This document shows positions 15,799 through 24,999 of a stretch of 64,000 bases of DNA, one piece after another. Numbering within the stretch: position 1 is the stretch's first letter; every line of letters begins with the position of its first letter. The stretch is taken from positions 1 through 64,000 of the forward strand of contig NZ_FUHW01000028.1 in assembly GCF_900163545.1 (NCBI RefSeq), written 5' to 3'. Below the pieces are notes generated by a model. The model was not told where the DNA came from, did no database searches, and saw nothing but the letters and a program-made list of their open reading frames with translations. A program made the translations under genes and the position numbers. This DNA is from Arthrobacter rhombi. Lineage in GTDB: Bacteria > Actinomycetota > Actinomycetes > Actinomycetales > Micrococcaceae.

Positions 15799-18700
15799 GT
15801 GCCCCCGGAATCTGAAGCCCATCTACGCGTCGCGATCCTCGGCACGGTGCTGGCTTCCGGGCGAGATTCCGACCGCCTGGTTGAACCACCAGGGGTGCGC
15901 GGCAAGGGCCTTCTTGTCGCGCTGGCCCTGACACCCGGAATATCGGTATCGGTCGGGGGACTGGCCGAAGATATTTGGGCCGGAACGCCACCTCGTGACC
16001 CGCGGGCCTCGATCCAGACACTGGTCTCCCGGCTACGACAGGTGCTGGCCCCCGGGCTGATTGAATCCACGGCCACGGGCTACCTGCTGCGGGTCGAGCC
16101 CCGAGAAATCGATCTGGGGCGGGCAGAATTTTTGGCCGAAGAGGCCAGGCACCACCTGGAACACGGTGAGGCAGAGAACGCCGCATCGGCCATCACACAG
16201 GCCCTCGGCCTGCGGCGTGCCGCACCTGGCGCCGATCTGGGTGTGAGCGAAATGGGGGAGCTGCTGGCGAGCCGTTGGGAAGGACTGCGGGTCAAATCGC
16301 AGACTTTGCGCGCCGAGGCCAGGATCCTTGCCGGTGATGGGCCCGGGGCGCTCAGCGATCTCGACGCCGTCGATGATTCCGGGGCAGACGAAACAATCTT
16401 GGAACTGCGGATGCGCGCCCACGCCGCGGCCGGCGCCTCCCACGAAGCACTCAGACTTTTTGCCCGGCACCGCAGAGAGCTGCGCGATTCCTTGGGAACC
16501 GACCCGGTGCCACGGTTGGTGGAGCTCAATGCCCGGCTCTTGACTGCCGAAACCGAACACAGCGGGAATCGCCCCCATATCGGCCTCCGTGCGGCTCCCA
16601 ATGAACTGGTGGGCCGTGCCGCGGACCTTGAGGCCTTGAGTTCCCTGCTGGGCACCGGGCGCTTGATCACCGTCCTCGGGCCCGGCGGACTCGGCAAAAC
16701 CCGGCTAGCCCAAGAAGCTGCAGCAGCTGCGGGACGGTCAGGGCCCTTCGTTGTCTTTGTCGAATTGGCGGGTGTTGCTTCCGGGGAAGATCTTGGCCTC
16801 GCCCTGGCCTCAACATTGGGGATCCGGGAGGCGGCACCACGGATCGGTTCGTTGGAGGCGCCGGCACGACTCGATGTGCGGGCACGCATCCTTGGTCTCC
16901 TGGCTGAACGTGACACCTTGCTGGTCATGGACAACTGTGAGCATCTGATCGAGCAGGCTGCCCGCTGGATTGCTGATATTCTCGCCAGCTGCCCCGGGGT
17001 CAGAGTGCTCGCGACCAGTCGCTCACCTCTACGTATTGCTGCGGAACAGATCTACGCACTTGGCCCACTTCCGGCTGAAACCGGCGGGGCGGCGGTTGAG
17101 CTCTTCACCGCACGGGCTCGGGCTGCTCGGCCCGCGGTGTCCCTGCCGGCAGCTGAGGTCTCGATGCTCTGCCAGCATCTTGACGGTCTGCCGCTGGCGA
17201 TTGAACTGGCTGCGGCGCGGGTCAGGTCGATGACCGTGCAGGAAATCCTGCAGCGCCTCGATGACCGATTCGCCCTGCTGACCGTCGGTGACCGGGCGGC
17301 TCCGCGACGACACCGAACACTGTCCGCGGTGATCGATTGGAGCTGGAATCTCCTCGAGGCGCCCGAACAGCAGTTACTCGGCCGGCTCTCGGTCTTTGCC
17401 GACGGTTTCAGTGCCGGCGGAGCACGAGCCGTGGCCGGCGGAGGGCATGACATCGAGGACGGGCTCGGTGCCCTGGTGGAACAGTCCTTGGTGACCGTCT
17501 CCGAGGAGTCACGTACCGGGGAACTGCGCTACCGCTTGCTGGAAACCGTCCGCGAATTTGCCGCCCACGCACTTGATAGCGCCGGGGAAAGGGGGCTGGT
17601 GCAACAGGCGCAGGCCTCCTGGGGTGTGTCATATTGCCGTGACATGTTGCCGGCACTGGATTCCGGGGATCAACGGAGGGCCTTCGCCGGTTTTGCCGTC
17701 GAACAAGAAAACCTGGTGGCGATCCTCCGTGAGGCGTTGGACCGCAGGGACGCCCCGGTGATCCTGACCCTCTACGGGGTGATGGGTTACTTCTGGACCA
17801 TGTCCGGGGCGAACTCCGATCTGTTCACCTTCGGGGCAGCGGTAGAACACGCCACGGTGGGTTACCGCGCGACGCCCGAGACCCTCGACGTCGTCGTGTT
17901 GTCCGATCTGCTGGCCGCGACCGGTTTCCCGTTCGGCGAGCGGCGGGCCGCACTGTTGGCTATGGGACGTTTGCGGCACACCCTGGCGATGGCGACACCC
18001 TCGATGCCGCGGATTGCCGCGGCAAGCCGGCTGCTGGTGGCGGCTCTGCAGGGCATGGACGCCGGACGTGCCCAGCTGGCCCGCCTCGTCAGCTCCCCTG
18101 ATCCTGCCGTGAAGGCGCTTGCCTTGCTCTTGACCTCCCATCTGGCAGAAAATGACGGCCACACCAGCCGGGCCCTGCCGGGTCTTCTGCAGGCCTACGA
18201 TCTGGCAGTCTCCGACGGGCATCTGTGGAGTCAGGCGTCCACGGCCCAATCCATCGCGTCTTTGCACGTTCAGCTGGGGTACCCCGAGCGGTCCCTGGAC
18301 TGGATTGAACGGGCCCGAGCTGGCCAACGTGCCCTACGCGCCCATCCCGATCTGGACCAACTCGATTGGCTGGAGGCCATGGCTCGGCTCTCCGGCGGCG
18401 ATTATGAGGTGGCCGCCCGGATCTTTGACGGAATGAACACCGAAGAAAGCACCCCGGGTTTTGGCGCCGGCGGCCGGCAGGGGATGGGTCTTTCCGGGCT
18501 GGCCGAGGTGGAGCTGGCTTCAGGGCAGACGGAACTCGGGTTGGCGCATTACCGGCAAGCGCTCCAGACGCAGGGGCCCGGGGAGCACGATCCGTGGTAC
18601 CAGATTCTGGCAGCGGGGGCCGTCCTGGCCCATATGAGGGTAGCGGAGACCGACGCATCGTGGTCCCTGCCGACGGTTCGCCGGCTGCGCTCGGGGATCC

Positions 18701-19059
18701 TGGCCAGGCACCGGGTCCAGGGCGCCTCCATCGATGTGCCCGTCTCGGGCTCCGGATTGATGGCGATTGCTGCCTGGCTGCTGCGCCCGACCGGGCCGGG
18801 GCTACTCCCGGAGCGGCAATTCGACGGGTTGGACCTGCTGGCCCTGGCGACCCGGATCGGGGTCCAACAGACCCTCCCGAGCCTGAACGTACGCACTTTT
18901 TCTGAACATATCGCCGGAAGGTTCGGGGCGGGTGCACTGGAGGCCGCCCGACTCCGCGTGGATGGGCTCGACCTGCAGGAAGCACTGGACCGTGCCCTCA
19001 CGCTCTTGCGTCAGGACACGGTCCGTAGCGCCCTCCAAGAACACCGACCGGGGGATTAG
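15799..19059 (+). CDS. large SARP/AfsR-type regulator (wHTH-BTAD-NB-ARC-TPR)
   Basis: This 1086-residue multidomain regulator starts with a winged-helix DNA-binding domain (about 1-100, VSVGGLAEDIW...ASIQTLVSRLRQVL). A bacterial transcriptional activator (BTAD) helical domain follows (about 105-260, LRLFARHRRELRDSLGTDPVPRL). Next is a NB-ARC-type ATPase with Walker A GPGGLGKTRLA near residues 294-304 and Walker B TLLVMDNCEH near 373-382. The last ~450 residues look like helical TPR-type repeats. Such proteins are signal-gated activators, typically of nearby antibiotic or transporter genes. The start is a leaderless GTG. It is convergent with a DrrAB-type exporter with a 4-base tail overlap, and the exporter's upstream region has phased repeats suited to a SARP. 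Confidence 0.85.
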   Translation: MPPESEAHLRVAILGTVLASGRDSDRLVEPPGVRGKGLLVALALTPGISVSVGGLAEDIWAGTPPRDPRASIQTLVSRLRQVLAPGLIESTATGYLLRVEPREIDLGRAEFLAEEARHHLEHGEAENAASAITQALGLRRAAPGADLGVSEMGELLASRWEGLRVKSQTLRAEARILAGDGPGALSDLDAVDDSGADETILELRMRAHAAAGASHEALRLFARHRRELRDSLGTDPVPRLVELNARLLTAETEHSGNRPHIGLRAAPNELVGRAADLEALSSLLGTGRLITVLGPGGLGKTRLAQEAAAAAGRSGPFVVFVELAGVASGEDLGLALASTLGIREAAPRIGSLEAPARLDVRARILGLLAERDTLLVMDNCEHLIEQAARWIADILASCPGVRVLATSRSPLRIAAEQIYALGPLPAETGGAAVELFTARARAARPAVSLPAAEVSMLCQHLDGLPLAIELAAARVRSMTVQEILQRLDDRFALLTVGDRAAPRRHRTLSAVIDWSWNLLEAPEQQLLGRLSVFADGFSAGGARAVAGGGHDIEDGLGALVEQSLVTVSEESRTGELRYRLLETVREFAAHALDSAGERGLVQQAQASWGVSYCRDMLPALDSGDQRRAFAGFAVEQENLVAILREALDRRDAPVILTLYGVMGYFWTMSGANSDLFTFGAAVEHATVGYRATPETLDVVVLSDLLAATGFPFGERRAALLAMGRLRHTLAMATPSMPRIAAASRLLVAALQGMDAGRAQLARLVSSPDPAVKALALLLTSHLAENDGHTSRALPGLLQAYDLAVSDGHLWSQASTAQSIASLHVQLGYPERSLDWIERARAGQRALRAHPDLDQLDWLEAMARLSGGDYEVAARIFDGMNTEESTPGFGAGGRQGMGLSGLAEVELASGQTELGLAHYRQALQTQGPGEHDPWYQILAAGAVLAHMRVAETDASWSLPTVRRLRSGILARHRVQGASIDVPVSGSGLMAIAAWLLRPTGPGLLPERQFDGLDLLALATRIGVQQTLPSLNVRTFSEHIAGRFGAGALEAARLRVDGLDLQEALDRALTLLRQDTVRSALQEHRPGD

Positions 19060-19871
19060 GCCTTGCGCATATAGGCGCGCACGGTCAACGGGGCGAAAAC
19101 GGCCACGATGACAGCAGCCCCGATCAATGACATGACCAGATCCGTTCCGACGACCCCGTTGTTGGCGAGGTCTCGGACGGCGCTCACCAGGTGGGACACC
19201 GGATTGACCTGGACGAAACCCTGTAACCAGGTCGGCAACGTGTCCACCGGGACGAAGGCATTGGACAGGAACGTCAACGGGAAGAGCACGATCATGGAAA
19301 TTCCTTGAACGCTGGAGGCGCTGCGGGCGACGACACCAAAGAAGGCGAAGATCCAGCTGATGGCCCAGGAGTAGGCAATGACCAAGAGCCCGGCCATCAC
19401 CACGGCAGACAACCCTCCCTGCGGGTGGTACCCCAACAGGTACCCCATCGCGAAGGTCAAGGTCGTAGCGATCGCATAACGCACCGTGTCGGCGAGCAAC
19501 GCTCCCGATAAGGGGGCGATCCGTGCGATCGGCAGGGACTTGAAACGGTCAAAGACCCCCTTGTCCATATCTTCGCGCAGCTGGGTGCCGGTGACCACCG
19601 ACGTGGTAATGACCGTCTGGACCAGAATGCCGGGGATGAGCAAGGGCAAATAGCTGGCGGTATCCCCGGCGACCGCTCCGCCGAAGAGGACGGTAAACAT
19701 GAGCGTAAACAGAATCGGTTGAACGGTGACGTCGATGAGCTGTTCGGGGGTCCGTTTGATTTTCAGCAGCCCACGGTAGGCCATGGTCAGCGTGTTCTGT
19801 AGGGTCTGGGCCGCCGAGGTGTGGTTCGTGAGTTGGCGTTCGGCGCCGGGAATGATGGTGGCTGTACTCAT
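19056..19871 (-). CDS. ABC-2 type exporter permease (DrrB-like)
   Basis: This 271-residue integral membrane protein has about six hydrophobic segments and the ABC-2 permease pattern: YRGLLKIKRTPEQL near the N-terminus, then LLIPGILVQTVITTS, DRFKSLPIAR and PLTFLSNAFVPVDTLP. These are hallmarks of the daunorubicin-resistance DrrB/NodJ group. It would form the membrane pore of a drug or lipid exporter with the ATPase encoded immediately upstream. The start overlaps the stop of the ATPase gene by 4 bases (ATGA), so subunits are made together. Its substrate is unknown. Confidence 0.9.
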   Translation of the reverse strand: MSTATIIPGAERQLTNHTSAAQTLQNTLTMAYRGLLKIKRTPEQLIDVTVQPILFTLMFTVLFGGAVAGDTASYLPLLIPGILVQTVITTSVVTGTQLREDMDKGVFDRFKSLPIARIAPLSGALLADTVRYAIATTLTFAMGYLLGYHPQGGLSAVVMAGLLVIAYSWAISWIFAFFGVVARSASSVQGISMIVLFPLTFLSNAFVPVDTLPTWLQGFVQVNPVSHLVSAVRDLANNGVVGTDLVMSLIGAAVIVAVFAPLTVRAYMRKA

Positions 19872-20866
19872 GAGTAGATCCTTGTCAGTGCGTCGGCATC
19901 GGCGTCGGTGCCGTCGCTTGCGGTGGGATGTCCGGTAATACCGAGGAAGACCTCGTCGAGGGTGGGCTTCTGGACGCTCATCTCCGCCAGGGTGATCCCT
20001 GAAGCCCGCATTTCAACCAACAGGTCGGTGACCCGATCCACGCCGGTCATCGGTGCCGTGATCCGGGCGGCTTCGGGGGAGACCGTTCCCTGAACTCCCA
20101 GCACCCGGTGGATGATCTCCAACGATCCGCCCACATCGGCGGAATCCTGCAGGCGTAGCTGCAAGGAGGCCGTGCCGATGGAGGCTTTGAGGTCATCGGG
20201 TGTTCCTTCGGCGACGACGGTGCCATGGTCGATGACGGCAATGCGGCTGGCCAGCTGGTCCGCCTCGTCGAGCATCTGGGTGGTGAGCAGGACCGTGGAT
20301 CCTCCGGCGACCAGCCGGCGGATCGTTTCCCACATCTGGGTGCGCGTCCTGGGGTCCAACCCGGTGGTGGGTTCGTCCAAGAAGATCAGTGGAGGTTGGG
20401 CAATGAGGCTTGCCGCCAGGTCCAGCCGCCGGCGCATTCCGCCGGAGAACTTTGCCAGCGGCCGGCGGGCTGCTTCGCTCAGACCGAACTCCTCCAACAG
20501 TTCCTCGGCCTTGACACGCGAGGCGTGCCGGCCCAGACCGAGGAGACGGGAAAAGATGACGAGATTCTCCGTCGCACTGAGCTTCTCGTCGACGGACGCG
20601 AATTGGGCGGTCACCCCGACGAGCTGCCGGACGATCTGGGCCTCGGCAACGACGTCGTGCCCGAAGATCTTCGCCTGTCCGCGGTCCGGGCGCAAAAGGG
20701 TGGCGAGCATGCTGATCGTGGTGGTTTTCCCGGCACCATTGGGTCCGAGGACCCCATAGACGGTTCCGGTTTTGACGTGGAGGTCGACGCCGTCGACGGC
20801 TCGATGAGTGCCGAAGGTCTTGATGAGGCCGTGGGCTTCAATGGCCCAGTCGTGGGTGGTTTCCAT
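19868..20866 (-). CDS. ABC exporter ATP-binding protein (DrrA-like)
   Basis: This 332-residue ATPase has Walker A GPNGAGKTTT, Q-loop VTAQFASVDEKLS, signature FSGGMRRRLDLA, Walker B LIFLDEPTTGLDP and the switch His in LLTTQMLDEADQL (Gln-containing variant). The DrrA-type C-terminal extension is present and ends MSVQKPTLDEVFLGITGH. It powers the permease encoded downstream, probably in drug export. The ATG follows GAAAGGAACC. Upstream on the same strand are 11-bp-phased repeats, the last containing TTGACA. Confidence 0.93.
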   Translation of the reverse strand: METTHDWAIEAHGLIKTFGTHRAVDGVDLHVKTGTVYGVLGPNGAGKTTTISMLATLLRPDRGQAKIFGHDVVAEAQIVRQLVGVTAQFASVDEKLSATENLVIFSRLLGLGRHASRVKAEELLEEFGLSEAARRPLAKFSGGMRRRLDLAASLIAQPPLIFLDEPTTGLDPRTRTQMWETIRRLVAGGSTVLLTTQMLDEADQLASRIAVIDHGTVVAEGTPDDLKASIGTASLQLRLQDSADVGGSLEIIHRVLGVQGTVSPEAARITAPMTGVDRVTDLLVEMRASGITLAEMSVQKPTLDEVFLGITGHPTASDGTDADADALTRIYS

Positions 20867-20926
20867 GGTTGGTTCCTTTCATGCTGTCGTGCGGTGCACT
20901 GTTGGAAACCAGCATGGGGTGCGCCA

Positions 20927-20965
20927 CTGTCAAGACCCTGTCATCGCGCTGTCATGGCCTGACAT
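20927..20965 (-). promoter_or_regulatory. phased heptamer direct repeats upstream of exporter (SARP-type operator)
   Basis: Read on the minus strand the heptamers are ATGTCAG, ATGACAG, ATGACAG and TTGACAG, at + coordinates 20959-20965, 20949-20955, 20938-20944 and 20927-20933. The last three are exactly 11 bp apart and the first is 10 bp away. The final repeat contains TTGACA, a consensus -35. Direct heptamers with one-helical-turn spacing are the classic binding layout of SARP regulators, and a SARP gene lies next to this exporter. Confidence 0.6.
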
Positions 20966-21165
20966 GGACCTCAGGGACTCTTCAGGTCATGTGAGTGAGT
21001 TCACCGGCATCAATGCGGTGATCGGGGGCCAACAACCTAGAATGGAGGTGGGCTCAGCCCCGGGGGGAGAGGAATCTCGGACCCCAACCAACCGTATCTG
21101 CAATGGTGCTTTCGCGGTGCCAACCGGCTAGTGGATCCCTGCCGGCTGAATTGGAAGGACAAAAA

Positions 21166-22647
21166 GTGACCCAGCAGTCTGTCGCCGCCCAGAACGAATG
21201 GAGCGGCCGCGAGGAACTCGCCGAGGCCATGATTCCCCTCATTGGGCGTCTCTACCGCAAGAACAATGTGGTGACCTCCATCTACGGGCGCAAGCTCATC
21301 AACAAATCCCCGATCGACATCCTCAAGGCCCACCGGGTGGCCCGCCATATTGACGGCGTGGAACTCTCCCCCTCCCAAACACTTCCCCTGCTCCAGGGCC
21401 TTGACGCACTGGATCTCGGTGCGGTCTCGGTGGATTTGGCCCGGCTGGCCCGCAAATTCAACGAACAGGGCAACGGCGCCGTGCTGCAGGACTTCCTGGC
21501 CGCCGAATTCGCCGAAAGGGCCGGCGGCGCCGGGCGCACCGACGTCGAATCCCGCGATATCGTGCTTTACGGCTTCGGACGCATCGGACGGCTGCTCGCG
21601 CGCATCCTCATCGAGCGCGGCGGCTACGGACTGCGCCTGCGCGCCATCGTGGTGCGCAAGAACGGCGAGAACGATCTGGTCAAACGCGCCTCGCTGTTGC
21701 GTCGCGACTCGGTGCACGGACCCTTCGAAGGCTCGATCACCGTCGACGAGGAAAACAACACGATCCTCGCCAACGGAACCCTGATCCAGGTCATCTACTC
21801 CAACGACCCGACCACCGTGGACTACACCGCCTACGGCATCGACAAGGCGATCGTTGTGGACAACACGGGCCGCTGGCGCGACCGCGAAGGACTGGGCCAG
21901 CACCTCAAGGCCAAGGGCGTATCCCAGGTCCTGCTGACCGCTCCGGGCAAGGGCGATGTGAAGAACATCGTGCACGGCATCAACCACGGCGACATTGCCG
22001 CCGACGACACGATCGTCTCCGCGGCGTCCTGCACGACGAACGCGATCACCCCGGTGCTCAAGGCGATCAACGACGAATACGGTGTCACCCACGGTCACGT
22101 GGAAACCGTCCACTCGTTCACCAACGACCAGAACCTGACCGATAACTTCCATAAGGGAGACCGTCGTGGACGGTCGGCGGCGTTGAACATGGTCATCACC
22201 GAAACCGGTGCCGCGAAGGCAGTGTCGAAGGCACTGCCCGAATTCGAGGGCAAGTTGACCGGAAACGCGATTCGCGTCCCCACCCCCGATGTCTCCATGG
22301 CGATCCTGAACCTGAACCTGGAGAAGGACACCACCAAGGAAGAGCTGAACACCTACCTGCGTCAGACGTCGCTGGGAGCCGAACTGCATAAGCAGATCGA
22401 CTACATCGACTCCCCGGAGATCGTCTCCACCGATTTCGTCGGTTCGCGCCGGGCCGGCATCGTCGACGGGCTGGCGACCATCGCCAACGGCCGGAACGCC
22501 GTCGTCTACGTCTGGTACGACAACGAGTTCGGTTACTCCTGCCAGGTGGTTCGCGTCATCGAGGAACTTGCGGGAACCCACCCGGTGGCTTTCCCCGCAG
22601 TAGAAAAAACCGAAGACATCACGGTCGAGGCAGAAGCCACCCTGTAA
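21166..22647 (+). CDS. glyceraldehyde-3-phosphate dehydrogenase, long GapB type
   Basis: This 493-residue protein is a type I GAPDH with an N-terminal extension of about 125 residues before the Rossmann motif LYGFGRIGRLLARIL. The catalytic Cys is in SAASCTTNAITP, with the partner His in ETVHSFTNDQNL and the phosphate-binding RRGRSAALNMVITETGAAKA. Long enzymes of this type (for example GapB of corynebacteria, about 480 residues) tend to prefer NADP and serve gluconeogenesis; that role is by family knowledge only. The GTG at 21166 follows GGAAGGAC and is preferred over the GTG/ATG-type start at 21103. It faces away from the exporter operon. Confidence 0.92.
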   Translation: MTQQSVAAQNEWSGREELAEAMIPLIGRLYRKNNVVTSIYGRKLINKSPIDILKAHRVARHIDGVELSPSQTLPLLQGLDALDLGAVSVDLARLARKFNEQGNGAVLQDFLAAEFAERAGGAGRTDVESRDIVLYGFGRIGRLLARILIERGGYGLRLRAIVVRKNGENDLVKRASLLRRDSVHGPFEGSITVDEENNTILANGTLIQVIYSNDPTTVDYTAYGIDKAIVVDNTGRWRDREGLGQHLKAKGVSQVLLTAPGKGDVKNIVHGINHGDIAADDTIVSAASCTTNAITPVLKAINDEYGVTHGHVETVHSFTNDQNLTDNFHKGDRRGRSAALNMVITETGAAKAVSKALPEFEGKLTGNAIRVPTPDVSMAILNLNLEKDTTKEELNTYLRQTSLGAELHKQIDYIDSPEIVSTDFVGSRRAGIVDGLATIANGRNAVVYVWYDNEFGYSCQVVRVIEELAGTHPVAFPAVEKTEDITVEAEATL

Positions 22648-22715
22648 TCACCACCGGCGCCATCAGCGGCACCGGATAACCAGCCCACGCACCGGGCAGG
22701 AAGCAGGACAAGAGC

Positions 22716-23327
22716 ATGGATCGTCGGATCGATAGCCGAGCACGCCGCACACTGGGGGTCACCGCCGCCGGATTCGCGGTACTGCTGGCAGCCACCGGAT
22801 GTTCCTCCACGGGAAGCGCCGACGAATCATCGTCGGCGCCGGCCACGCAGGAAACCTCGGCAGCAGCCTCCAGCTCGGGACCGGTGAGCAGCAGTGCTGC
22901 CTCGTCGGCATCGGAAACCGCGACCGCGGAGAAGTCCTCCTCCTCGGCGCCGGCCACGAAGGCCGCCCCGGCCAAGGACACGTCGGCTCTGGACACCGTG
23001 AAGAACAAGGAGCACAAGATTGCCGTGGTCTCCACCGGCGCGTCCGCTTCCGGTAAGGATTCGCTGAACACCAAGCTGATCATTGCCGATCATGGTTGCT
23101 TCCACGCCGTCAATCAGCAGGGTCCCCCGACGCTGCTCGTCTTCCCCGAAGACACCACGCTGAACAGCAAGGGCAAGCCGACCGTGACGGTGGGGGGAAC
23201 CTCCATCCGCGTGGGTCAGCAGGTGACCTTCACCGGCAAGAAGATCAACCTGAGTACGGACCAGGCCTCACAGGCCAAGCCGTGCCGCGCCAAGGGCGAC
23301 GTCTTCCAGGTGGCCTCGGCGAAGTAG
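22716..23327 (+). CDS. secreted lipoprotein, low-complexity stalk plus small domain
   Basis: This 203-residue protein has a Lys/Arg-containing N-terminus, a hydrophobic segment and the lipobox LLAATGC, so it should be a diacylglyceryl-modified lipoprotein anchored outside the membrane. Residues about 30-95 are a Ser/Ala/Thr/Pro-rich linker. A beta-rich C-terminal domain follows, with two cysteines (HGCFHAV and AKPCRAK) that may form a disulfide. I do not recognise the domain. The gene sits 68 bases after gapB and ends at a strong terminator. Confidence 0.8.
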   Translation: MDRRIDSRARRTLGVTAAGFAVLLAATGCSSTGSADESSSAPATQETSAAASSSGPVSSSAASSASETATAEKSSSSAPATKAAPAKDTSALDTVKNKEHKIAVVSTGASASGKDSLNTKLIIADHGCFHAVNQQGPPTLLVFPEDTTLNSKGKPTVTVGGTSIRVGQQVTFTGKKINLSTDQASQAKPCRAKGDVFQVASAK

Positions 23328-23342
23328 TCGGACACCCGCGCC

Positions 23343-23392
23343 AAAGAGTCGGGGGCCCCCCCCCCCCCGGGGGGGGGGGCCCCGACTCTTTC
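23343..23392. terminator. extreme GC hairpin terminator
   Basis: AAAGAGTCGGGG is followed by a run of about 13 C, then about 12 G, then CCCCGACTCTTT. The outer arms pair perfectly and the inner C and G runs can pair with each other. It serves as a bidirectional terminator between the lipoprotein gene and def. The homopolymer lengths may be sequencing- or assembly-sensitive. Confidence 0.8.
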
Positions 23393-23411
23393 GTGGGCGG
23401 TCTGAAGGCGC

Positions 23412-23990
23412 TCAGTGATCGTGCCCAAACGGGTCGGGATCGACCCCCGGTAGCCACGAGTTCCCCGGAACGCCCCAGTCCAAGGACTTCTTGGCCTTCT
23501 TCCACCGCTTCGCCCATTTGGTATTGAGCTTATCGACGTAGAGGTAGCCGTCGAGGTGGTCGTATTCGTGCTGCAACATCCGGGCGAACCAGCCGGTCGC
23601 CTCGAAGTCGAGCTGGTTCCCCTCGCCGTCGTAGCCCATCACCCGGGCATAGTCCGCACGTTTCAGCGGGAAGGACAGGCCGGGGGCCGACAGGCAACCT
23701 TCGGCCTCCTCGTCGGGGTCGGGCTGCGCGCCGGAGACCTTGCCGAGCACGATCCGCGGATTCACCAGCACACCCTCGGAGGGGACCCCGTCGTCGTTCT
23801 CCATCGTGTAGGTGAACAGCCGCAGGCCCACCCCGATCTGAGGGGCAGCCAGACCGACACCGTTGGCGGCGTGCATCGTCTCTGACATATCGGCGATCAG
23901 TGCCCGCAGGTCATCGTCGAAGGCGGTGACTTCGGCGGCACGGCAGTGCAAGACGGGTTCGCCGTAGACGACGACGGGACGGACGGGCAT
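23412..23990 (-). CDS. def: peptide deformylase
   Basis: This 192-residue metalloenzyme removes the formyl group from the N-terminal methionine of new proteins. All three family motifs are present: GVGLAAPQIGV, EGCLSAPG (metal-binding Cys) and QHEYDHLDG (HExxH metal site). The C-terminal 35 residues are a polar actinobacterial extension. No fmt gene is adjacent. The gene is convergent with the lipoprotein gene and the ATG follows a GGAGG-like element. Confidence 0.96.
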   Translation of the reverse strand: MPVRPVVVYGEPVLHCRAAEVTAFDDDLRALIADMSETMHAANGVGLAAPQIGVGLRLFTYTMENDDGVPSEGVLVNPRIVLGKVSGAQPDPDEEAEGCLSAPGLSFPLKRADYARVMGYDGEGNQLDFEATGWFARMLQHEYDHLDGYLYVDKLNTKWAKRWKKAKKSLDWGVPGNSWLPGVDPDPFGHDH

Positions 23991-24023
23991 CTGTGCCTCC
24001 TGCTGGTGATCATGACAGCGAAG

Positions 24024-24053
24024 AAAAAACCGCCCCGGAATGATCCGGGGCGG
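24024..24053 (-). terminator. intrinsic terminator after tRNA-His
   Basis: On the minus strand CCGCCCCGGA pairs perfectly with TCCGGGGCGG across a 4-base loop and is followed by TTTTTT. It terminates tRNA-His. Confidence 0.9.
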
Positions 24054-24060
24054 CTGTTGG

Positions 24061-24134
24061 GGTGAGTAACGGGGCTTGAACCCGCGACCTTCTGGACCAC
24101 AACCAGACGCTCTGCCAACTGAGCTATACCCACC
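24061..24134 (-). tRNA. tRNA-His (anticodon GUG)
   Basis: Read on the minus strand the acceptor GTGGGTA pairs with TACTCAC. An encoded extra G at -1 faces discriminator C, the tRNA-His identity element. The anticodon stem TCTGG/CCAGA encloses TTGTGGT, giving GTG. The T arm GGGTTCAAGCCC is intact. Confidence 0.95.
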
Positions 24135-24283
24135 ATTGCGTCTCTCAACGCGGTGCCCGCACCTTCGGTATTCCTACCGGGGAGGTCCGGGCAACGAATA
24201 CTAGTTTACACACTTTCGGCAGGGCTTGCGACATGGGGACACGCCCGCGTCGAACTGTGGCAGGGATCACTCCCTGTGGTTGT

Positions 24284-24943
24284 TCAGTTGGTGTGGGGGC
24301 CCGACGTGGCGTCGGCCCCGGAACCCTCGGGGGCAGCGTTTTCGGCTGCCACGGAACGGGCAGCCTCCTTGGCCGTCTTGCTATCGGGGCCGGGGGCCGG
24401 AACCATGACCGCCTTGCGGTAGTACCGCAGTTCGTTGATCGAATCACGGATGTCACCCAGGGCCCGGTGGTTACCGGTCTTCGGCGGAGCCTGGAAGTAG
24501 GCGCGGGCATACCAGCGCCGGGCCAATTCCTTGATCGTGGAGACGTCGATGACACGGTAGTGCAGGTGGTCGATGACCCCGGGCATATCACGGGCCAGGA
24601 AGTTCCGGTCGGTGCCGATGGTGTTTCCAGCCAACGGGGCCTTGCCCGGCTCGGGGACCCATTGGCGGATATAGGCGAGGACCTGCTCGGTGGCGGTATC
24701 CAGGTCGACGCCGGCGTCGAGTTCCTTGAGCAGCCCCGAGGTCACGTGCATCTGGCGCACAAAGTCATTCATCTGTTCCAACGACTGGGCTTCGGGTTTG
24801 ATGACGACATCGACACCCTCACCGAGAATATTCAATTCCGGGTCGGTAACCAGGACGGCAACTTCGATCAACGCGTCGGCTTCCAGGCTCAGCCCGGTCA
24901 TTTCGCAGTCGATCCACACAATGTTTTCAGCAGAAATAGGCAC
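24284..24943 (-). CDS. orn: oligoribonuclease
   Basis: This 219-residue DEDDh 3'-5' exoribonuclease degrades dinucleotides and other very short RNAs. The exonuclease motifs are present: IVWIDCEMTGL (Asp, Glu), GNTIGTDRNFLARDMP (Asp) and KTGNHRALGDIRDSI (His, Asp). The first ~180 residues match Orn closely. A 35-residue Ala/Ser/Pro-rich tail is extra. It is upstream of tRNA-His on the same strand but separated by 150 bases with no clear promoter. Confidence 0.95.
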   Translation of the reverse strand: MPISAENIVWIDCEMTGLSLEADALIEVAVLVTDPELNILGEGVDVVIKPEAQSLEQMNDFVRQMHVTSGLLKELDAGVDLDTATEQVLAYIRQWVPEPGKAPLAGNTIGTDRNFLARDMPGVIDHLHYRVIDVSTIKELARRWYARAYFQAPPKTGNHRALGDIRDSINELRYYRKAVMVPAPGPDSKTAKEAARSVAAENAAPEGSGADATSGPHTN

Positions 24944-24999
24944 AGCCCCAATCTACCGGATTCGGCGACCCCCACGGTGAACGGCAGGGGTGGGGCGTC

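Noticed and set aside
21037..22581. 514-codon open frame antisense to gapB
   Set aside because: It is a mirror of the high-GC codon pattern of gapB, has no ribosome binding site and no recognisable domain.
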